From Thermoleophilia bacterium (GTDB lineage: Bacteria; Actinomycetota; Thermoleophilia; Gaiellales; JAICJC01): DNA of 31,004 nucleotides. Location of the stretch: positions 1-31,004 of the forward strand of contig JAICJM010000022.1 in assembly GCA_025928435.1 (NCBI GenBank), read 5' to 3'. Of this stretch, positions 1-7,391 are shown piece by piece (position 1 is the first letter of the stretch; every line of letters begins with the position of its first letter). A model generated the notes under the pieces. The model saw only the letters and a program-made list of their open reading frames with translations, was not told the origin of the DNA and made no database searches. Made by a program: the position numbers and the translations under genes.

Positions 1-2220
1 CGCGTCCGCCTGGGCGATCCACGCCCGGGCCTGGGCCGCGCCGACGGGGTCGCCGTCGAACGTGGCCGCGTCGAGCGCCGGGGCGATCTTGTCGGCGAGG
101 GTGTTACGCCGCACCGTCAGGCGGGCGATGCGGTTCTCGATCTTCGAGTAGACCGCATTCGACCCTTCGATCGCCTTCGTGGACGCGGCGATCCCGTCCT
201 CACCGACCACGCCGAACGGCGCGTCGATCTGCTTGAGGGCGGCACCGAGCCGCTTGGCCATGTCCGTGTTGGTGCGCAACCCGGCCGGGATCGCCCGGTC
301 GGTCAGCACCGACAGGATGGCGCGGCCGTCGTGGCCGTAGTCGTCCCGCAGGCCGGCCAGCGCGAGCATCGTCGGCCGCAGGTCGGTGTGATCCGTCCAC
401 GGCGTGTGCGTCTCACCGAGGTGCCGGACGCCCGGGCCGACGATCCCGATCCAGGTGTTCGCCACCTTCGGGACGAGTCCACCGTGGTTCCATGCGAACC
501 CCGGCTGCACCTGCGAGCAGGGGCTCGCGGCCGTGCACGTCGTGCCGCCTGCGAACCCGAACATGTCGGGGTTCAGGAAGCTGATGAACGTCGGTGTGCG
601 CAGCGGGTCGCCGGTGACCATGTGCAGGAGCCGCATGCCCACCGGATCGATCAGCTGCCGGCTCACGTCGACGTCGTGCCCCGCGTGGGGGTTCAGCGCC
701 TTGAGCGCCGCCACGTCGTGCTCGAACGTGCGCGTGACGGTCGCGTCGCGGGCCGGGTCGCCGGTCAGGTAGAAGGCCGGCGCCATGTCGCTGTGGACGT
801 CGAACGGCGTCGTGTTGTTCCGCTGCGTGGCCAGCAGGCCGCGCAGGTTCACGTTCACCTCGCCGACCGCGTTTCCCGGGCAGGTCGCCACCGACGTGCT
901 CGGGCAGGTCACGTGCGAGTACTGGCACGGCGTCGTGACGCCGTCGCAGGACGGGTTTGACGGCGGGCCGCCGGCGAAGTGGTCGCCCTCCTCGACGGTG
1001 ACGACGAAGAGCGAGTTCGACTTGTTGATGCCGTCGCTCTTCAGGCGGTCGAAGAAGCGCGCGAACGCCTGGTCGTAGTCGTGCAGCTGGTTGACGTATC
1101 CAGCCTCGCCGGGCCCGTACGGGCCCGTGTCCACGCCGGTCGAGTGGTTGTCATGGGCGTCGGACAGGTACGCGTACGTCACGGGGATGCCGTGCTCCTG
1201 CATGGCCGCGACGTACGAGAGCGAGACGTCGGGGGGCATGCCGTCGAAGCCGGGGAAGCCGACGTTGCCGTGCAGGTCCTGGATCGTGTGCCCGCTCAGC
1301 GTCTGCATGGGCCCGTTGGGGCTGATCACCGGCGCGACGTACCTGTTTCCGAACAGGCCGTCGAAGCCGGTGTAGCCACCGGGTTCGTCGGGCAGAAGGT
1401 CGGGCTTGGCGTCGGTCGAGCCGGCGCAGACCGATGAGCCGCCCCGGGCGCAGTGGACGGCGATGCCGACGAAGTCAGCGGCCGCCTTGTCCGGGTTTGC
1501 CGCGGCCTCCTGGGCCTCGGGCGATCCGGCGCCGAACACCTTCGGCACGTCCGGTCCCGTGTTCTCGAGCTCCATGTTGGCGAGGCCGGCCGCACCGAAG
1601 TCGCAGCCCGCGCGGGTGTAGGGCACCCATGGCGCAGGGGCCTGCTTGCCCGTGTCGGTGATCATGTTCGGCGCGGTGTCCGACGGCGTCGACGTGGCCG
1701 GGTCGAAGATCCCGTCCGCCCAGTACGCGAACGAGACGCCCGTGCCGGTGGTGCCGTCCGGATGGAAGTAGCGGAAGCTGTTCGCGACCGACTGGCCGTG
1801 GCGGTCGGGGTAGACGCCGGTCAGCGACGTCAGGATCCCGTTCGCCGTATGCGAGATCAGCTGCGTGTGGTCGTTCGCAAGCAGCGTCCCGTTCCCGCGC
1901 AGGAACTTCAGCAGGTGCGGCATCTGCTCGAGGTCGGACGGGACGTTCGCCCGGTCGCGGCGCAGGTGCGTGTTGTCGAACTGCAGGTAGATCACGTGCT
2001 TGATCGGGCTCGAACCGCCCGCGCACGGCAGCGCGCCCAGACCTCCGGGCACCGCCAGTGGCGACGCGGTGTTCGCGACCGGTGTCGCCGCGGCCGGCGC
2101 CGTGCCGGCCGGCTTTGGTCGCGTGTGGCTCTTGTGCGGTGTCGCGCCGACGGCGGTTGTACCACCGACGGTCATCGCGGTCGCAACCACGAGCGCGGCC
2201 AGGAACCTTCGGGAGACCAT
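1..2220 (-). CDS. Secreted alkaline-phosphatase-superfamily phosphoesterase (C-terminus beyond window)
   Basis: An open frame runs from ATG at 2220 to the window edge, so at least 740 codons are present and the stop lies outside. Residues 1-26 form a signal peptide (MVSRRFLAAL then a hydrophobic run). Superfamily features seen: Asp82 in QFDNTH as a likely metal ligand; Thr125 in LISHTANGIL followed by LTGVYPDRHG, which aligns with the nucleophile region of type I phosphodiesterases; later SDAHDNH and VTVEEGDHF, which resemble the Asp/His metal ligands. It should hydrolyse phosphate mono- or diesters outside the cytoplasm; the substrate cannot be told. The visible end (about residues 690-740) is helical and charged. 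No neighbouring gene shares its transcription unit in the window. A GGGGGG run lies about 8 nt before the ATG. The class is fairly sure, the exact activity is not. Confidence 0.85.
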   Translation of the reverse strand, partial: MVSRRFLAALVVATAMTVGGTTAVGATPHKSHTRPKPAGTAPAAATPVANTASPLAVPGGLGALPCAGGSSPIKHVIYLQFDNTHLRRDRANVPSDLEQMPHLLKFLRGNGTLLANDHTQLISHTANGILTSLTGVYPDRHGQSVANSFRYFHPDGTTGTGVSFAYWADGIFDPATSTPSDTAPNMITDTGKQAPAPWVPYTRAGCDFGAAGLANMELENTGPDVPKVFGAGSPEAQEAAANPDKAAADFVGIAVHCARGGSSVCAGSTDAKPDLLPDEPGGYTGFDGLFGNRYVAPVISPNGPMQTLSGHTIQDLHGNVGFPGFDGMPPDVSLSYVAAMQEHGIPVTYAYLSDAHDNHSTGVDTGPYGPGEAGYVNQLHDYDQAFARFFDRLKSDGINKSNSLFVVTVEEGDHFAGGPPSNPSCDGVTTPCQYSHVTCPSTSVATCPGNAVGEVNVNLRGLLATQRNNTTPFDVHSDMAPAFYLTGDPARDATVTRTFEHDVAALKALNPHAGHDVDVSRQLIDPVGMRLLHMVTGDPLRTPTFISFLNPDMFGFAGGTTCTAASPCSQVQPGFAWNHGGLVPKVANTWIGIVGPGVRHLGETHTPWTDHTDLRPTMLALAGLRDDYGHDGRAILSVLTDRAIPAGLRTNTDMAKRLGAALKQIDAPFGVVGEDGIAASTKAIEGSNAVYSKIENRIARLTVRRNTLADKIAPALDAATFDGDPVGAAQARAWIAQADA

Positions 2221-2259
2221 CTGCCCACCCCCCAGGGGTTTGAAGGGATCCGTTACCGG

Positions 2260-2265
2260 AACCTA
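2260..2265 (-). promoter_or_regulatory. Possible -10 box of the phosphoesterase gene
   Basis: TAGGTT read on the minus strand, about 40 nt before the ATG at 2220. This would give a leader of roughly 30 nt, unlike most genes here. No convincing -35 is visible. Confidence 0.25.
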
Positions 2266-2337
2266 GCTGCCCAGGCGTGACCACTCGGAAACGGTCCGGT
2301 CAGAATCGGTTAGGGGGGCATCCGACGCGGCAAGCCT

Positions 2338-2368
2338 CCCGGGCCGGCGACCCTCTCGCCGACCCGGG
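2338..2368. other. Strong hairpin: CCCGGG-c-CGGCGA / TCGCCG-a-CCCGGG
   Basis: Two stacked stems of 6 bp each are separated by a single c/a mismatch and closed by the 5-nt loop ccctc. There is no T-run, so it is not a classic terminator. It could be a structured leader element of the phosphoesterase transcript or simply GC-rich noise. Confidence 0.4.
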
Positions 2369-2477
2369 GAGACGTTGCCGGTGCGCTCGGCGGCGGACGG
2401 TGCCTGGGCGTGGCTCGTCCCGAGCCGCATATGGCGCGACCGTTTGGCGTGTGCTGCCGCGGGCAAGGCTACCCGCG

Positions 2478-2491
2478 AGGCGTTAACGCCT
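2478..2491. promoter_or_regulatory. Perfect 14-bp palindrome AGGCGTTAACGCCT
   Basis: Perfect inverted repeat centred on GTTAAC, about 260 bp upstream of the phosphoesterase start. The size and symmetry suit a dimeric repressor operator. Another 14-bp palindrome with the same GTTAAC centre lies at 17315-17328. Confidence 0.35.
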
Positions 2492-2591
2492 GGAAATGAT
2501 CACGTAAGGGATCCGGGGAGGATGGATGTAACGCCGGGGTCACGCGGTGTGGCGAGAGCGTCCGAAAACTGCAAATGACACATGCCGACAG

Positions 2592-2644
2592 CGCCAACCG
2601 CCAGATCCCGCAAGGGGTTTCACCCCGATAGGTCGCTGTTGGCG
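2592..2644. other. Nested stem-loop CGCCAAC...GTTGGCG
   Basis: A 7-bp outer stem (2592-2598 with 2638-2644) encloses a perfect GGGGT-TTC-ACCCC hairpin (2614-2626). It lies about 130 bp beyond the pspAB stop, so it could end or protect the htpX-pspAB transcript, or be an unannotated structured RNA. Confidence 0.35.
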
Positions 2645-2778
2645 GCAGAGCCCCTGCGGGCTTCCGAATCCGACCGACGACTACCGCACGTCAAGATCCT
2701 CGGCAGCGCAGCGCTCCACGCGAGAGCCGGCGGAGCTGCGGGGGGCGGCCGGAGGGCCGCTCTACGGCCTGGCCGACC

Positions 2779-3339
2779 TCAGACCGGGGCGTCCCAGAGG
2801 GGGTACCAGCGCTCGAGCTCGGGCTCGATGGGGAGCTCGTGCTCGAGCTTGCCCTGCAGCTGGAGCTCGCGCTCGGAGTCGCGCTTCTTGTCCGCGACGG
2901 GGACGAACGGGTAGAAGGAGCCGCGCTTGAAGTTGTAGATGAAGCGGACATGGCCCGGCTCGAAGCCGAAGACGGCGCACAGGAGCTGCTCGCCGAAGCC
3001 GTCGTCCGTCATCGACTGGGCGGCGACGTGGATCGTCGTCACGAGATCCTCGAAGTCGTCGTCGCTCAGCTTCAGCCACTCGTAGCCGAACTCGTCCACG
3101 CTGCGATCCATGCGCGTGCCCTCGTCGCGGAAGGCGAGCTTCACCATGTCCTCGATGTCGGCGCCGCTCTCGCGGAACCGCGCGGAGGCCATGGGCTTGA
3201 AGCAGATCGCGGCCGTCTTGGACGGCGCGAGCCCGAGGCTCGTGTCGAGCGTGACCTGGGCGGTCGAGATCGCGAAGAGCCGCTCGAGCGTCGGCTTCGC
3301 GACCTTGGTGCGCCCCAGCAGTCCGTCCAGGAATCCCAT
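2779..3339 (-). CDS. pspAB: PspA-associated protein PspAB
   Basis: A 186-residue soluble protein, the usual size for PspAB of actinobacteria and haloarchaea. It starts with the family-typical MGFLDGLLGRTK. In its second half it has the conserved FKRGSFYPFVP, KKRDSERELQL and the ending IEPELERWYPLWDAP. No membrane segment or catalytic motif is visible. PspAB is known mainly by its association with PspA-type envelope stress proteins and with the HtpX protease, and its mechanism is not established. It lies 9 nt downstream of htpX on the same strand, which is the classical arrangement and implies co-transcription. No pspA or pspAA is present in the window. The identification rests on remembered family sequence plus the htpX neighbour. 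Confidence 0.85.
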   Translation of the reverse strand: MGFLDGLLGRTKVAKPTLERLFAISTAQVTLDTSLGLAPSKTAAICFKPMASARFRESGADIEDMVKLAFRDEGTRMDRSVDEFGYEWLKLSDDDFEDLVTTIHVAAQSMTDDGFGEQLLCAVFGFEPGHVRFIYNFKRGSFYPFVPVADKKRDSERELQLQGKLEHELPIEPELERWYPLWDAPV

Positions 3340-3348
3340 CCGGTCGGG

Positions 3349-4275
3349 CTAGAGCGTCTCGAGCTGGCGCTCGAGCCGGCGCAGCTGCTCCAGCCGGGCC
3401 TCGAGCGGCGGGTGGTCGGAGACGAGCGTCGAGATGCCGCTCTTGAGCCCGGCCGGGATGATGAAGAACTGGTTCAGGCCCTCCGCCATGCGCATGTCGC
3501 GCTGGGGGATGCGGCCCATCGCCCCGGAGATCTTGACCAGCGCGGAGGCCAGGCTCGACGGCGACTTGGTGAGGATGGCCGCGCCGCGGTCGGCGGCGAA
3601 CTCGCGGTAGCGCGAGAGCGCCCGGATCAGGAAGAACGAGATCGCGTAGACGACGACCGAGACCAGCAGGATCACCATGAACGACGCGCCGGAGTTGTTG
3701 CGGTCGTCGCGCCCGCCGCCGAACCCGCCGCCGAACATCCCGCCGAAGTAGAAGCCCCAGCGGGTGATGAACCCGGCCACCATGGCGAAGAAGCTCGCGA
3801 GCGTCATCACGGCCACGTCGCGGTGGGCGACGTGCGAGAGCTCATGGGCGATCACGCCCTCCAGCTCGTGCGGCTCGAGCCGGTCGAGCAGGCCCTGGGT
3901 CACGGCGACGGCCGCGTGCTTGGGGCTGCGCCCGGTCGCGAAGGCGTTTGGCATGTCCGTCGGGCAGATCGCGACCCGCGGCATCGGCAGGCCGGCGGTC
4001 AGGCAGAGGCGCTGCACGATCGCATGCAGCTCGGGGGCTTGGCTCTCGTCGACGATCTTGGCCCGGGCTGACGCGAGCGCGATCTTGTCCGACGTCCAGT
4101 ACTGGACGACGAGCAGCCCGCCGGCGAGCACGATCACCACCGGAAGCGCCAGGCCGACGGCCTGCAGCAGGACGACGAAGAAGATGACGTACACCAGTCC
4201 GAGCAGGAACACCGTGCCCGTCATGCGGGCCAGGAGGCCCGGGTCGCGGTCGAGCGTCGGTCGTCTGCGAGCCAT
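3349..4275 (-). CDS. htpX: Membrane zinc metalloprotease HtpX
   Basis: A 308-residue M48-family integral membrane protease of normal length. Two N-terminal membrane segments (about 19-37 and 42-58) precede the catalytic domain. The zinc motif HELSH occupies residues 144-148 in GVIAHELSHVAHRD, with Glu225 of SRYREFAADR as the third ligand. More hydrophobic segments lie near 153-172 and 197-217, and DHPP near 277 is a typical HtpX element. A Gly/Phe-rich loop (about 176-188, GFYFGGMFGGGFGG) is present. The family degrades misfolded inner-membrane proteins with the catalytic side facing the cytoplasm. Its own promoter is likely leaderless (TACACT, 6 nt before the ATG). pspAB follows 9 nt downstream. 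Confidence 0.95.
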   Translation of the reverse strand: MARRRPTLDRDPGLLARMTGTVFLLGLVYVIFFVVLLQAVGLALPVVIVLAGGLLVVQYWTSDKIALASARAKIVDESQAPELHAIVQRLCLTAGLPMPRVAICPTDMPNAFATGRSPKHAAVAVTQGLLDRLEPHELEGVIAHELSHVAHRDVAVMTLASFFAMVAGFITRWGFYFGGMFGGGFGGGRDDRNNSGASFMVILLVSVVVYAISFFLIRALSRYREFAADRGAAILTKSPSSLASALVKISGAMGRIPQRDMRMAEGLNQFFIIPAGLKSGISTLVSDHPPLEARLEQLRRLERQLETL

Positions 4276-4281
4276 GCGAGA

Positions 4282-4287
4282 AGTGTA
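4282..4287 (-). promoter_or_regulatory. -10 box of htpX, leaderless type
   Basis: TACACT on the minus strand with a 6-nt spacer to ATG at 4275, so transcription should begin at or next to the start codon. This gives htpX-pspAB a start independent of hpt. Confidence 0.6.
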
Positions 4288-4316
4288 TCCGTCTCGCCTA
4301 AGGGCTTCTTGAGCCG

Positions 4317-4862
4317 TCAGGCCAGGAGGTGGATGTCGGGCAGGTTGCGGAAGCGCTGGTGGTGCGCGAGTCCGTAGCCCACGCAGTAGCGCTCCGCCGC
4401 CGTGAACCCGACGTAGGCGACGTCCAGCTCGACCAGGCGCCGGTGGGGCCGGTCGAGCAGCGTGCAGATGCGCACCGACTCAGGCCCGCGCGCCCGCAGC
4501 GAGCGCATCAGGTTGTGCATGGTGAGGCCCGTGTCGATCACGTCCTCGACCACGACGACGTGCTCACCGCGCACCGGGTGGTCGAGGTCCTTCAGGAGCC
4601 GGATGCGGCCGCTGCGGCAGTCGGCGCCCGAGTAGGCCGAGAGCGCCATCGTGTCGAGCCGGTGAGGGATCGTGAGCGCCCGCGAGAGGTCGGCGGCGAA
4701 CACGGCCGCCCCCTTGAGGACGGCCACGAGCACGAGCCGCTGGCCGCGGTGGTCGCGGTCGATGGCCGCGGCCAGCTCGGCCACGCGCGCTGCCACGAGC
4801 TCCGCGGGCAGGTACACCTCGCCGGGCGCGGGCGCAGCTGCGCGCTCGGCGACGGTGCTCAT
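4317..4862 (-). CDS. hpt: Hypoxanthine phosphoribosyltransferase
   Basis: A 181-residue type I phosphoribosyltransferase that salvages hypoxanthine and guanine to IMP and GMP with PRPP. The PRPP-binding loop is clear at residues 102-114 (VVVVEDVIDTGLT), the VLKGAAVF segment lies at 48-55, and the family ending RFRNLPDI is near the C-terminus. A longer frame runs upstream, but the start was set at ATG 4862 because it forms an ATGA overlap with the stop of the upstream gene and gives the normal length. Expression is therefore probably by translational coupling to the 108-residue protein upstream. In many actinobacteria hpt lies next to tilS and ftsH, which are absent here. Confidence 0.93.
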   Translation of the reverse strand: MSTVAERAAAPAPGEVYLPAELVAARVAELAAAIDRDHRGQRLVLVAVLKGAAVFAADLSRALTIPHRLDTMALSAYSGADCRSGRIRLLKDLDHPVRGEHVVVVEDVIDTGLTMHNLMRSLRARGPESVRICTLLDRPHRRLVELDVAYVGFTAAERYCVGYGLAHHQRFRNLPDIHLLA

Positions 4863-5185
4863 GCCGGCCGGGCCAGGTCGTACCGGTCGGCGAGCGCCTC
4901 GATGTCGCGCCGGTAGAGCATCTTGATGCGCACGTCCGGATACAGCTCGCGCAACCGCCGCATCTTGCGGTTCTTCTTCGTGACGAGCGACTGCTTCATG
5001 GTCGTGACCTCGATGTAGAGGTCCTGCTCCGGCAGGTAGAAGTCCGGCGTGAAGGCGTGGAGCACCTCGCCGCCCGGGCCCGCCTCGAGCACGAACGTAT
5101 GTGGCTCGTACTGCCAGGCGATGCCGTGAAAGTCGAGCATGCGACTGAGGTCGTGCTCGGTGTCGTTGGCGAAACGTGGGGGCAT
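4859..5185 (-). CDS. Small protein with PD-(D/E)xK-like nuclease signature
   Basis: A 108-residue protein with FTPDFYLPEQDLYIEVTT at about 45-62, giving Pro47-Asp48 and Glu59-Val-Thr61. It follows a leading Glu10 and is followed by a basic stretch (KKNRKMRRLRELYP, 70-83). This resembles the minimal PD-(D/E)xK core (E...PD...ExK) of restriction-endonuclease-like folds, except that Thr replaces the usual Lys. It could be an active nuclease with a shifted lysine, or an inactive nucleic-acid-binding member. It overlaps hpt by 4 nt, so the two are co-expressed. A TACCCT box lies 11 nt before its start (5197-5202), which would leave a leader of only a few nucleotides. I do not recognise a named family. 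Confidence 0.75.
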   Translation of the reverse strand: MPPRFANDTEHDLSRMLDFHGIAWQYEPHTFVLEAGPGGEVLHAFTPDFYLPEQDLYIEVTTMKQSLVTKKNRKMRRLRELYPDVRIKMLYRRDIEALADRYDLARPA

Positions 5186-5196
5186 CCGGCGCGTCC

Positions 5197-5202
5197 AGGG
5201 TA
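5197..5202 (-). promoter_or_regulatory. -10 box of the nuclease-like/hpt operon
   Basis: TACCCT on the minus strand, 11 nt before ATG 5185. It lies back to back with the TACGAT box of the metallophosphoesterase on the other strand. Confidence 0.5.
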
Positions 5203-5250
5203 CCGGCCGGGTCGGATGGCGCCCGGCTGGAGCGGCACCCGCGCGGTCGG

Positions 5251-5256
5251 TACGAT
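5251..5256 (+). promoter_or_regulatory. -10 box of the metallophosphoesterase/cDPG operon
   Basis: TACGAT, 9 nt before ATG 5266, consistent with a leaderless or nearly leaderless transcript. No clear -35. Confidence 0.55.
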
Positions 5257-5265
5257 GCGGCTCCC

Positions 5266-6066
5266 ATGGCCGAGGTCCGACCGTTCGTGATCGCGCACCT
5301 GTCCGACCTGCACTGCGGCTCGCCGTACTTCGTGGAGAACCTGCTGCAGCGGGCGATCATGGAGATCAACGCGCTCGAGCCGGACGTGGTCGTCTGCTCG
5401 GGCGACCTGACCACGTTCGGCTACAAGCAGGAATACCGGCAGGCGCGCGAGTACCTGGGCCGGCTCGAGTGCCCCGACGTCATCACGGTGCCCGGGAACC
5501 ACGACTCGCGCAACGTCGGCCACGTCCACTTCGAGGAGCTGATCGGGCCGCGGGCCTCGGTGCTGCACAAGTCGGGGATCACCTTCGTCGCCGTCGACTC
5601 GTCGGAGCCCGACCTCGACAACGGCACCGTCGGCCGGGGACGCTACCCGTGGATCGAGGAGCAGTTCGCGCCACCCGCGGACTTCCGGGTGTTCGTGCTG
5701 CACCACCATCTCCTTCCGATCCCCGGCACGGGCCGGGAGCGCAACGTCGTCCACGACGCGGGCGACACGCTCGAGGTGCTGCAGCGCGCGAACGTGAACC
5801 TGGTGCTCTCGGGCCACAAGCACGTGCCGTACGCGTGGCGACTGGAGGATCTCTTCGTCGTGAACGCCGGCACGGTCTCGTCGCTGCGCCTGCGCGGCCA
5901 CACCCGCCCCTGTTACAACATCGTCGAGGTGGGCCCGGCCGAGGTCGGCGTCTACCGCAAGTACCCGTTCCACGACCGCGAGCGGCTGATCCGCTTCTCG
6001 CCGCAGACCGCCGAGTACGAGAAGCAGTCCCCGCCGCCGCACGAGACCGCGTCGGGGCCGAAGTGA
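5266..6066 (+). CDS. Calcineurin-like metallophosphoesterase, candidate cDPG or 2,3-DPG hydrolase
   Basis: A 266-residue cytoplasmic metallophosphoesterase with the full dinuclear metal signature: Asp14/His16 in HLSDLH, Gly46-Asp47, GNHD at 77-80, the histidine run 146-148, and GHKH at 193-196. It belongs to the cyclic-nucleotide-phosphodiesterase-like branch, with no signal peptide. The ATG at 5266 is chosen because a -10 box precedes it and domain homology begins six residues later; a longer frame upstream is not needed. Its stop overlaps the GTG of the cDPG synthetase gene (GTGA), so the two are translationally coupled. Family members cleave phosphodiesters such as cAMP and other small cyclic phosphates. 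The proposal that it opens cyclic 2,3-diphosphoglycerate, or dephosphorylates 2,3-DPG, is inferred from the operon alone. Confidence 0.9.
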   Translation: MAEVRPFVIAHLSDLHCGSPYFVENLLQRAIMEINALEPDVVVCSGDLTTFGYKQEYRQAREYLGRLECPDVITVPGNHDSRNVGHVHFEELIGPRASVLHKSGITFVAVDSSEPDLDNGTVGRGRYPWIEEQFAPPADFRVFVLHHHLLPIPGTGRERNVVHDAGDTLEVLQRANVNLVLSGHKHVPYAWRLEDLFVVNAGTVSSLRLRGHTRPCYNIVEVGPAEVGVYRKYPFHDRERLIRFSPQTAEYEKQSPPPHETASGPK

Positions 6067-7391
6067 CCGCGCGCGCCCTCGCGCTCGTCGACGGGGAGCA
6101 CTACCCGCCGGTCGTGCGGGCGGCGATCGCCGCGGCCGGGCCCGAGGACCAGGTCGTGGCCGCGCTGCTCCTGGGCGGCACCGAGAAGCTGCGGGGGGCG
6201 CCCGACTACGGCGTCCCGCTCGAGGACGCCGGCCGCGACGCCGCCGCGGGCATGGTGGCGGCCGCCCGCAAGCACGCGGCCGGCCGGATCGTCGACCTCT
6301 CCGACGAGCCGGTGCTGAGCGAGCGCGAGCGCTTCCGCCTCGTCAGCCACGCCCTCGCCGCCGGGCTCTCCTACCGCGGCGCGGACTTCGAGTTCCGGGC
6401 GCCGCCGCGACCCGCTGCCGGGGTGCCGGCCATCGCCGTCATCGGGACCGGCAAGCGGATCGGCAAGACCGCGGTGTGCGGGCACCTGGCCCGGCTCCTG
6501 GGCGAGCGCCACCGGGTCGTCCTGGTCGCGATGGGGCGGGGCGGGCCCGAGCAGCCCGAGCTCGTCGACGGCGCGGCCGAGGCGCCCACCCTCGACGACC
6601 TGCTCGCGCGCTCCCGGGCCGGCCAGCACGCCGCCTCCGACTTCCTCGAGGACGCCGCCCTCGCCCGCGTGACCGCCGTCGGCGCCCGCCGGTGCGGGAG
6701 CGGCCTCGCGGGGACGCCGTTCCTCTCGAACGTCGAGGAGGCGGTCGCGGTCGCGCGCGGGCACGAACCCGAGCTCCTGCTCCTGGAGGGGTCCGGGGCG
6801 GCACTGCCACCGGTCGCGGCCGATCGCACCGTGCTCATCACGTCCGCGGCCCGGCCGGCCGCGGAGCTGGAGGTGGGACTCGGCCCATACCGGGTACTGG
6901 TGTCCGACGTGGTCGTGATCACGATGAGCGAGGGCCCGCTCGCGGAATCGCACCAGGTCGATGCCGTGCGCGCAGCGGTGCGGGCGATCCGGCCCGACGC
7001 CACCGTCATCGCGGCCGTGCTGCGGCCGCACCCGGCCGAGCCGGTCGCGGGCGAGCGGGTGGCCTTGTTCACGACCGCCGGCGCCGCGATCCACGATCGG
7101 CTGGCGGCCTTCCTGCGCGACGAGCACGGCGCCGACGTGACCGCCGTCGTCGGCTCGCTGAGCGACCGGACGGCCCTGGCCGCCGACCTCGACGCCCCCG
7201 GCGTCCTCGCGGCCGGCACGTACCTCATCGAGATCAAGGCCGCCGCGATCGACGTGGTTGCCGAGGCGGCCCGCGAGCGAGGGGCCCGGGTCGTCTTCTG
7301 CGATAACCGCCCGCGGTCGATCGCCGGCGAGCCCGACCTCGACGCCGTGGCCCTCGACCTGGCCGCCGGGGTGGTGGCGGTCGGTGCCTAG
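6063..7391 (+). CDS. cpgS: Cyclic 2,3-diphosphoglycerate synthetase
   Basis: A 442-residue protein close to the length of the methanogen enzyme, which uses ATP to close 2,3-diphosphoglycerate into its cyclic anhydride. Family marks: VDGEHYPPV at 9-17, GGTEKLRG at 38-45, a phosphate-binding loop GTGKRIGKT at 128-136, MGRGGPEQPE at 157-166 and EGSGAALPPV at 242-251. The P-loop does not fit GxxxxGK(S/T) exactly, and I believe this spacing is usual for the family. The GTG at 6063 overlaps the upstream stop by 4 nt. A much longer frame continues upstream but lies on top of the metallophosphoesterase, so it is not a fusion. The 3' end overlaps the kinase gene by 8 nt if that gene starts at GTG 7384. 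Assignment is from remembered archaeal sequence. Confidence 0.85.
   Translation: MTARALALVDGEHYPPVVRAAIAAAGPEDQVVAALLLGGTEKLRGAPDYGVPLEDAGRDAAAGMVAAARKHAAGRIVDLSDEPVLSERERFRLVSHALAAGLSYRGADFEFRAPPRPAAGVPAIAVIGTGKRIGKTAVCGHLARLLGERHRVVLVAMGRGGPEQPELVDGAAEAPTLDDLLARSRAGQHAASDFLEDAALARVTAVGARRCGSGLAGTPFLSNVEEAVAVARGHEPELLLLEGSGAALPPVAADRTVLITSAARPAAELEVGLGPYRVLVSDVVVITMSEGPLAESHQVDAVRAAVRAIRPDATVIAAVLRPHPAEPVAGERVALFTTAGAAIHDRLAAFLRDEHGADVTAVVGSLSDRTALAADLDAPGVLAAGTYLIEIKAAAIDVVAEAARERGARVVFCDNRPRSIAGEPDLDAVALDLAAGVVAVGA

Larger units (their letters stand above)
2221..2778. other. 558-base non-coding stretch with dyads
   Basis: This is the longest gene-free stretch of the window. It lies upstream of the phosphoesterase and downstream of pspAB. 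Short frames exist on both strands but none resembles a protein family or has a promoter and start arrangement like the real genes here. It contains a strong hairpin (2338-2368), a 14-base perfect palindrome (2478-2491) and a nested stem (2592-2644), listed separately. I compared it by eye with c-di-AMP and cobalamin riboswitch consensus patterns and found no convincing match. Confidence 0.6.

Noticed and set aside
2330..2500. Possible c-di-AMP or cobalamin riboswitch
   Set aside because: Some fragments resemble conserved blocks on either strand, but the essential motifs in the right order are absent.
2582..2914. Small plus-strand frame of 110 codons
   Set aside because: No family resemblance, no promoter or Shine-Dalgarno of the type seen here, and its end lies antisense to pspAB.
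5139..6062. Apparent N-terminal extension of cDPG synthetase to 750 residues
   Set aside because: The extension overlaps the metallophosphoesterase gene in another frame and is low complexity, while synthetase homology begins at GTG 6063.
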